A stretch of DNA of 64,000 bases from Methylophilus sp. (GTDB taxonomy: Bacteria > Pseudomonadota > Gammaproteobacteria > Burkholderiales > Methylophilaceae), in the NCBI RefSeq assembly GCF_008015755.1, contig NZ_SSGF01000023.1:30686-94685 (forward strand), written 5' to 3'. The notes beneath the pieces are model-generated. The model did not search any database. It was not told the DNA's origin and was given only the letters and a program-made list of their open reading frames with translations. Of the stretch, positions 62,266 through 64,000 are shown piece by piece. A program made the translations under genes and the position numbers. How positions within the stretch are numbered: the first letter of the stretch is position 1; each line of letters opens with the position of its first letter.

Positions 62266-62382
62266 GCCGACTGCGCTCGCCATTGCGGCGTTAAAAAGCA
62301 GTTTTAAATCCTCATGTACTTGTTTGTACACTCCGGTTTAAAACCGCTTTTCGTCTGGCACTGGCATCGCTCGTAACGGCAA
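62266..62382. repeat. Hairpin repeat between nrdJa and nrdJb
   Basis: AAAAAGCAGTTTTAAA (62293-62308) faces TTTAAAACCGCTTTT (62337-62351) in a near-perfect stem, with a second small stem TGTAC/GTACA at the tip. Flanks GCTCGCCATTGCGGCG and GGCACTGGCATCGCTCG are also partly inverted. Similar hairpin repeats are scattered in many proteobacterial genomes. It fills most of the 192-base gap. Confidence 0.65.
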
Positions 62383-62452
62383 CCATCTAAAATTTTAGTA
62401 AACTTAAAAGATTGAATTTATTGAAAAATTAAGCTCCAATAGGGAGAACAGC

Positions 62453-63145
62453 ATGGCAATCAAAATCGACAAAAAAATCACCGCCTACAAACTGGTGACC
62501 GATGAAGACAAAAAAGCAGCCGAGGCCGCCGCAGCGCCTGTCGCAAACATCATTCAAATGGGTGAACCATTGAGCCGCCCGGATATGCTCGTGGGTAACA
62601 CCTACAAAATCAAAACGCCGGTGACCGAGCACGCGCTCTACATCACCATCAACGACGTCATCATGTACGAAGGCACGCCACAAGAGCACCGCCGCCCGTT
62701 CGAAATTTTCATCAACTCCAAAAACATGGAACACTTTCAGTGGATCGTCGCGCTGACCCGCGTCATGTCTGCCGTGTTCCGCAAAGGTGGCGATGTCACC
62801 TTTTTGGTAGAAGAGCTGAAAAGCGTGTTTGAACCTTCAGGTGGCTACTTTAAAAAAGGTGGCAAGTTTGTGCCTAGCCTGGTGGCTGAAATTGGTGAAG
62901 TGGTAGAAAAACACCTGCAAGAAATCGGCATGCTGAAAAAACCAGGCTTGGACGAACACCAGCAAAAACTGGTAGAAGAGAAAAAAGCCGAATACCTGGA
63001 AAAACACGCCAAGTCAGGTGAAGAATCAAATGACGAAGGCTTTCCAAAAGGTGCACAGCTTTGCAAAAAGTGTAATACCAAAGCCAGCATCTTGATGGAT
63101 GGATGTATGACTTGTTTGAACTGTGGCGATAGTAAGTGTGGTTAA
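62453..63145 (+). CDS. nrdJb: Class II ribonucleotide reductase C-terminal subunit NrdJb (TSCPD domain)
   Basis: This 230-residue protein is the detached C-terminal part of a NrdJ reductase. It has a TSCPD-type domain (about 45-150: MLVGNTYKIKTPVTEHALYI, EIFINSKNMEHF, GGDVTFLVEELKSVF), a Lys/Glu-rich linker and a cysteine-rich end (LCKKC, GCMTCLNCGDSKCG) that probably binds zinc and carries the thiols that re-reduce the active site. A split of this kind (NrdJa/NrdJb) is known in Pseudomonas aeruginosa. A ribosome site AGGGAG is seven bases before the ATG. A terminator follows at 63270. Confidence 0.9.
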   Translation: MAIKIDKKITAYKLVTDEDKKAAEAAAAPVANIIQMGEPLSRPDMLVGNTYKIKTPVTEHALYITINDVIMYEGTPQEHRRPFEIFINSKNMEHFQWIVALTRVMSAVFRKGGDVTFLVEELKSVFEPSGGYFKKGGKFVPSLVAEIGEVVEKHLQEIGMLKKPGLDEHQQKLVEEKKAEYLEKHAKSGEESNDEGFPKGAQLCKKCNTKASILMDGCMTCLNCGDSKCG

Positions 63146-63269
63146 GTTGATTGCCCGTAATCCTTAAACGGAGTTGTGAGTCGCAGTATAAGTTGCAAGT
63201 CTGTCCTCATAAGCTGCAACTTTAGACTGCATAATATGCAATAAAAATGACATTGGATCGGTCAAATAT

Positions 63270-63292
63270 AAAAAGCCCTTATTGGGCTTTTT
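63270..63292. terminator. Bidirectional intrinsic terminator
   Basis: AAAAAGCCC (63270-63278) pairs with GGGCTTTTT (63284-63292) around TTATT. It separates nrdJb from the minus-strand ORF fragment; the remaining bases of 63146-63347 show nothing else. Confidence 0.88.
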
Positions 63293-63347
63293 ATTGCTAA
63301 AAGATTGAACAGATAGCTTGCTCTGTAACGTTTGACTAATTAAAAAA

Positions 63348-63845
63348 TTAAGTCTCCAACTTTTCAGTTGCTTTGGCCTTTTCTACCATCTCAATACCTT
63401 TTTCAGCTTTAAAACTTTCTGTAGCAAGTAACTTGTCTGTTTTTTTATCTAGATAGGTGGCGATTTTAGATAACCCTGGAATCTTATCTAGTTTGTCGAC
63501 AGCATTAGTTAATTGAACACTTTTTTCCAAAGCATCCATTAATGGATGATCGGATTTGTCGTAGTTTGAAATTAATTTACCCGGATTCTCAGAGCTAACT
63601 TCAAGGATGTTATAAAGTAATTTTGCTCTCAGCTCTTTTGATGCCTTGGAGTTGTCGAGATTTGATATTTGCTCTGACAGACCCTCATAGGTTTTACTCA
63701 AAACTTCTTTGTGCGTGTATTCCTCTATTAAACGTTTTGAAAGGTTTAGTTTTTTATTAGTAGAGTATGCTACCCATAAGATGGGTATATACAACGGAAG
63801 GATCGCTAAGACCAATCTTTGGACTTCACCCGCTCTGCTAGACAA
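63348..63845 (-). pseudogene. Coiled-coil membrane protein, 5' end removed by an IS insertion
   Basis: The open frame has no family I recognise. After a hydrophobic helix (LVLAILPLYIPILWVAYS) it is charged and helical, rich in Lys, Glu and Leu, with a likely coiled coil and a C-terminal EKAKATEKLET tail. Its first nine codons (63845-63819) are read from the end of the IS element, so the true N-terminal part of the gene must lie on the far side of the IS, outside this window. Base composition is clearly more AT-rich than the rest of the window, in keeping with acquired DNA. An alternative is a short intact gene that happens to start in the IS; no ribosome site supports that. Confidence 0.55.
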
Positions 63846-64000
63846 ATCATAATGTCTAAAACAGAACGGAGTAAGTTACATGAAGGGTATCAGATACACG
63901 GACGAGTTTAAGTTCGAAGCTGTAAAGCAAATCACAGAACGCGGTCATGATGTCGCGGATGTTGCTCAACGCCTTGGCGTATCAACAAAGAGCCTTTACA
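63820..64000 (+). mobile_element. Left end of an IS3-family insertion sequence
   Basis: The element begins near TGGACTTCACC (63820), a plausible terminal inverted repeat start for the IS3 family, followed by a TAGACA...TGTCTA stem (63839-63859) ahead of orfA. Only the first 181 bases are in the window, so the right end, the target duplication and orfB cannot be seen. The exact boundary is inferred from where the interrupted ORF stops making sense. Confidence 0.7.
63880..64000 (+). CDS. IS3-family transposase OrfA, N-terminal part (partial)
   Basis: The ATG at 63880 has GGAG eight bases upstream. The 40 visible residues (MKGIRYTDEFKFEAVKQI, then ERGHDVADVAQRLGVSTKSLY) form the helix-turn-helix of an IS3/IS911-type OrfA, which binds the element's ends and is joined to OrfB by programmed frameshifting to make the active transposase. 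The gene runs off the window. Confidence 0.9.
   Translation, partial: MKGIRYTDEFKFEAVKQITERGHDVADVAQRLGVSTKSLY

Noticed and set aside
1..64000. CRISPR arrays, rRNA genes, prophage structural genes
   Set aside because: I saw no regularly spaced direct repeats, no rRNA sequence and no phage structural protein; the only mobile DNA is the IS3-type end at the right edge.

Overview
The window looks like chromosome of a betaproteobacterium, most likely a methylotroph of the Methylophilaceae (Methylotenera/Methylophilus type). This rests on general gene content and protein flavour (HprK/RapZ/HPr regulatory PTS, MSHA-type pilus operon, TPMT, split class II ribonucleotide reductase) and moderate GC. 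No methanol- or methylamine-oxidation gene lies in the window, so the family-level call is inference. Genes are dense, with many ATGA overlaps.

Layout. 1-2335: end of a dGTPase gene, dksA and folD (minus strand), then tRNA-Pro/Arg/His behind a good sigma70 promoter. 2442-3449: diguanylate cyclase with an intact I-site. 3602-13187: eight tightly packed genes of an MSHA-like pilus or type II-like machine (secretin, TPR protein, ATPase, inner-membrane platform, two assembly-platform proteins, two secreted/pseudopilin-like proteins sharing a Cys-rich module). 13205-15316: MoeB/ThiF enzyme, BFD-like [2Fe-2S] protein, zinc-ribbon membrane protein. 15360-22633: valS, a photolyase-like protein that appears circularly permuted, a GIDE/EF-hand protein with LemA, and an NfeD/SPFH pair. 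22741-29535: transglutaminase / ATP-grasp-Alpha-E / transglutaminase operon. 29536-29708: a gap between convergent genes with a perfect FNR-type operator and a strong terminator, a candidate small RNA gene.

29709-42714: amidase, HAD phosphatase, TPMT, an HPPD-like dioxygenase, oligopeptidase A, then hpf-hprK-rapZ-EIIA-HPr-EI (all minus), a regulatory phosphotransfer chain with no sugar permease in view, followed by alkB and a NodB-like protein. 42940-50943: MFS transporter, DUF4186 protein, and a complete RND tripartite efflux operon. 51980-57717: lrgAB, a DUF2490 outer-membrane protein and cobalamin-dependent metH. 58432-63145: waaA and the class II ribonucleotide reductase split into nrdJa and nrdJb behind a promoter with a near-consensus NrdR box.

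The intergenic regions at about 51.2-52.0 kb and 57.8-58.4 kb each hold a facing pair of about 225-bp structured repeats. A different hairpin repeat separates nrdJa from nrdJb. The right end is AT-rich and accessory: a coiled-coil ORF is cut at its N-terminus by the left end of an IS3-family element whose orfA runs off the window.
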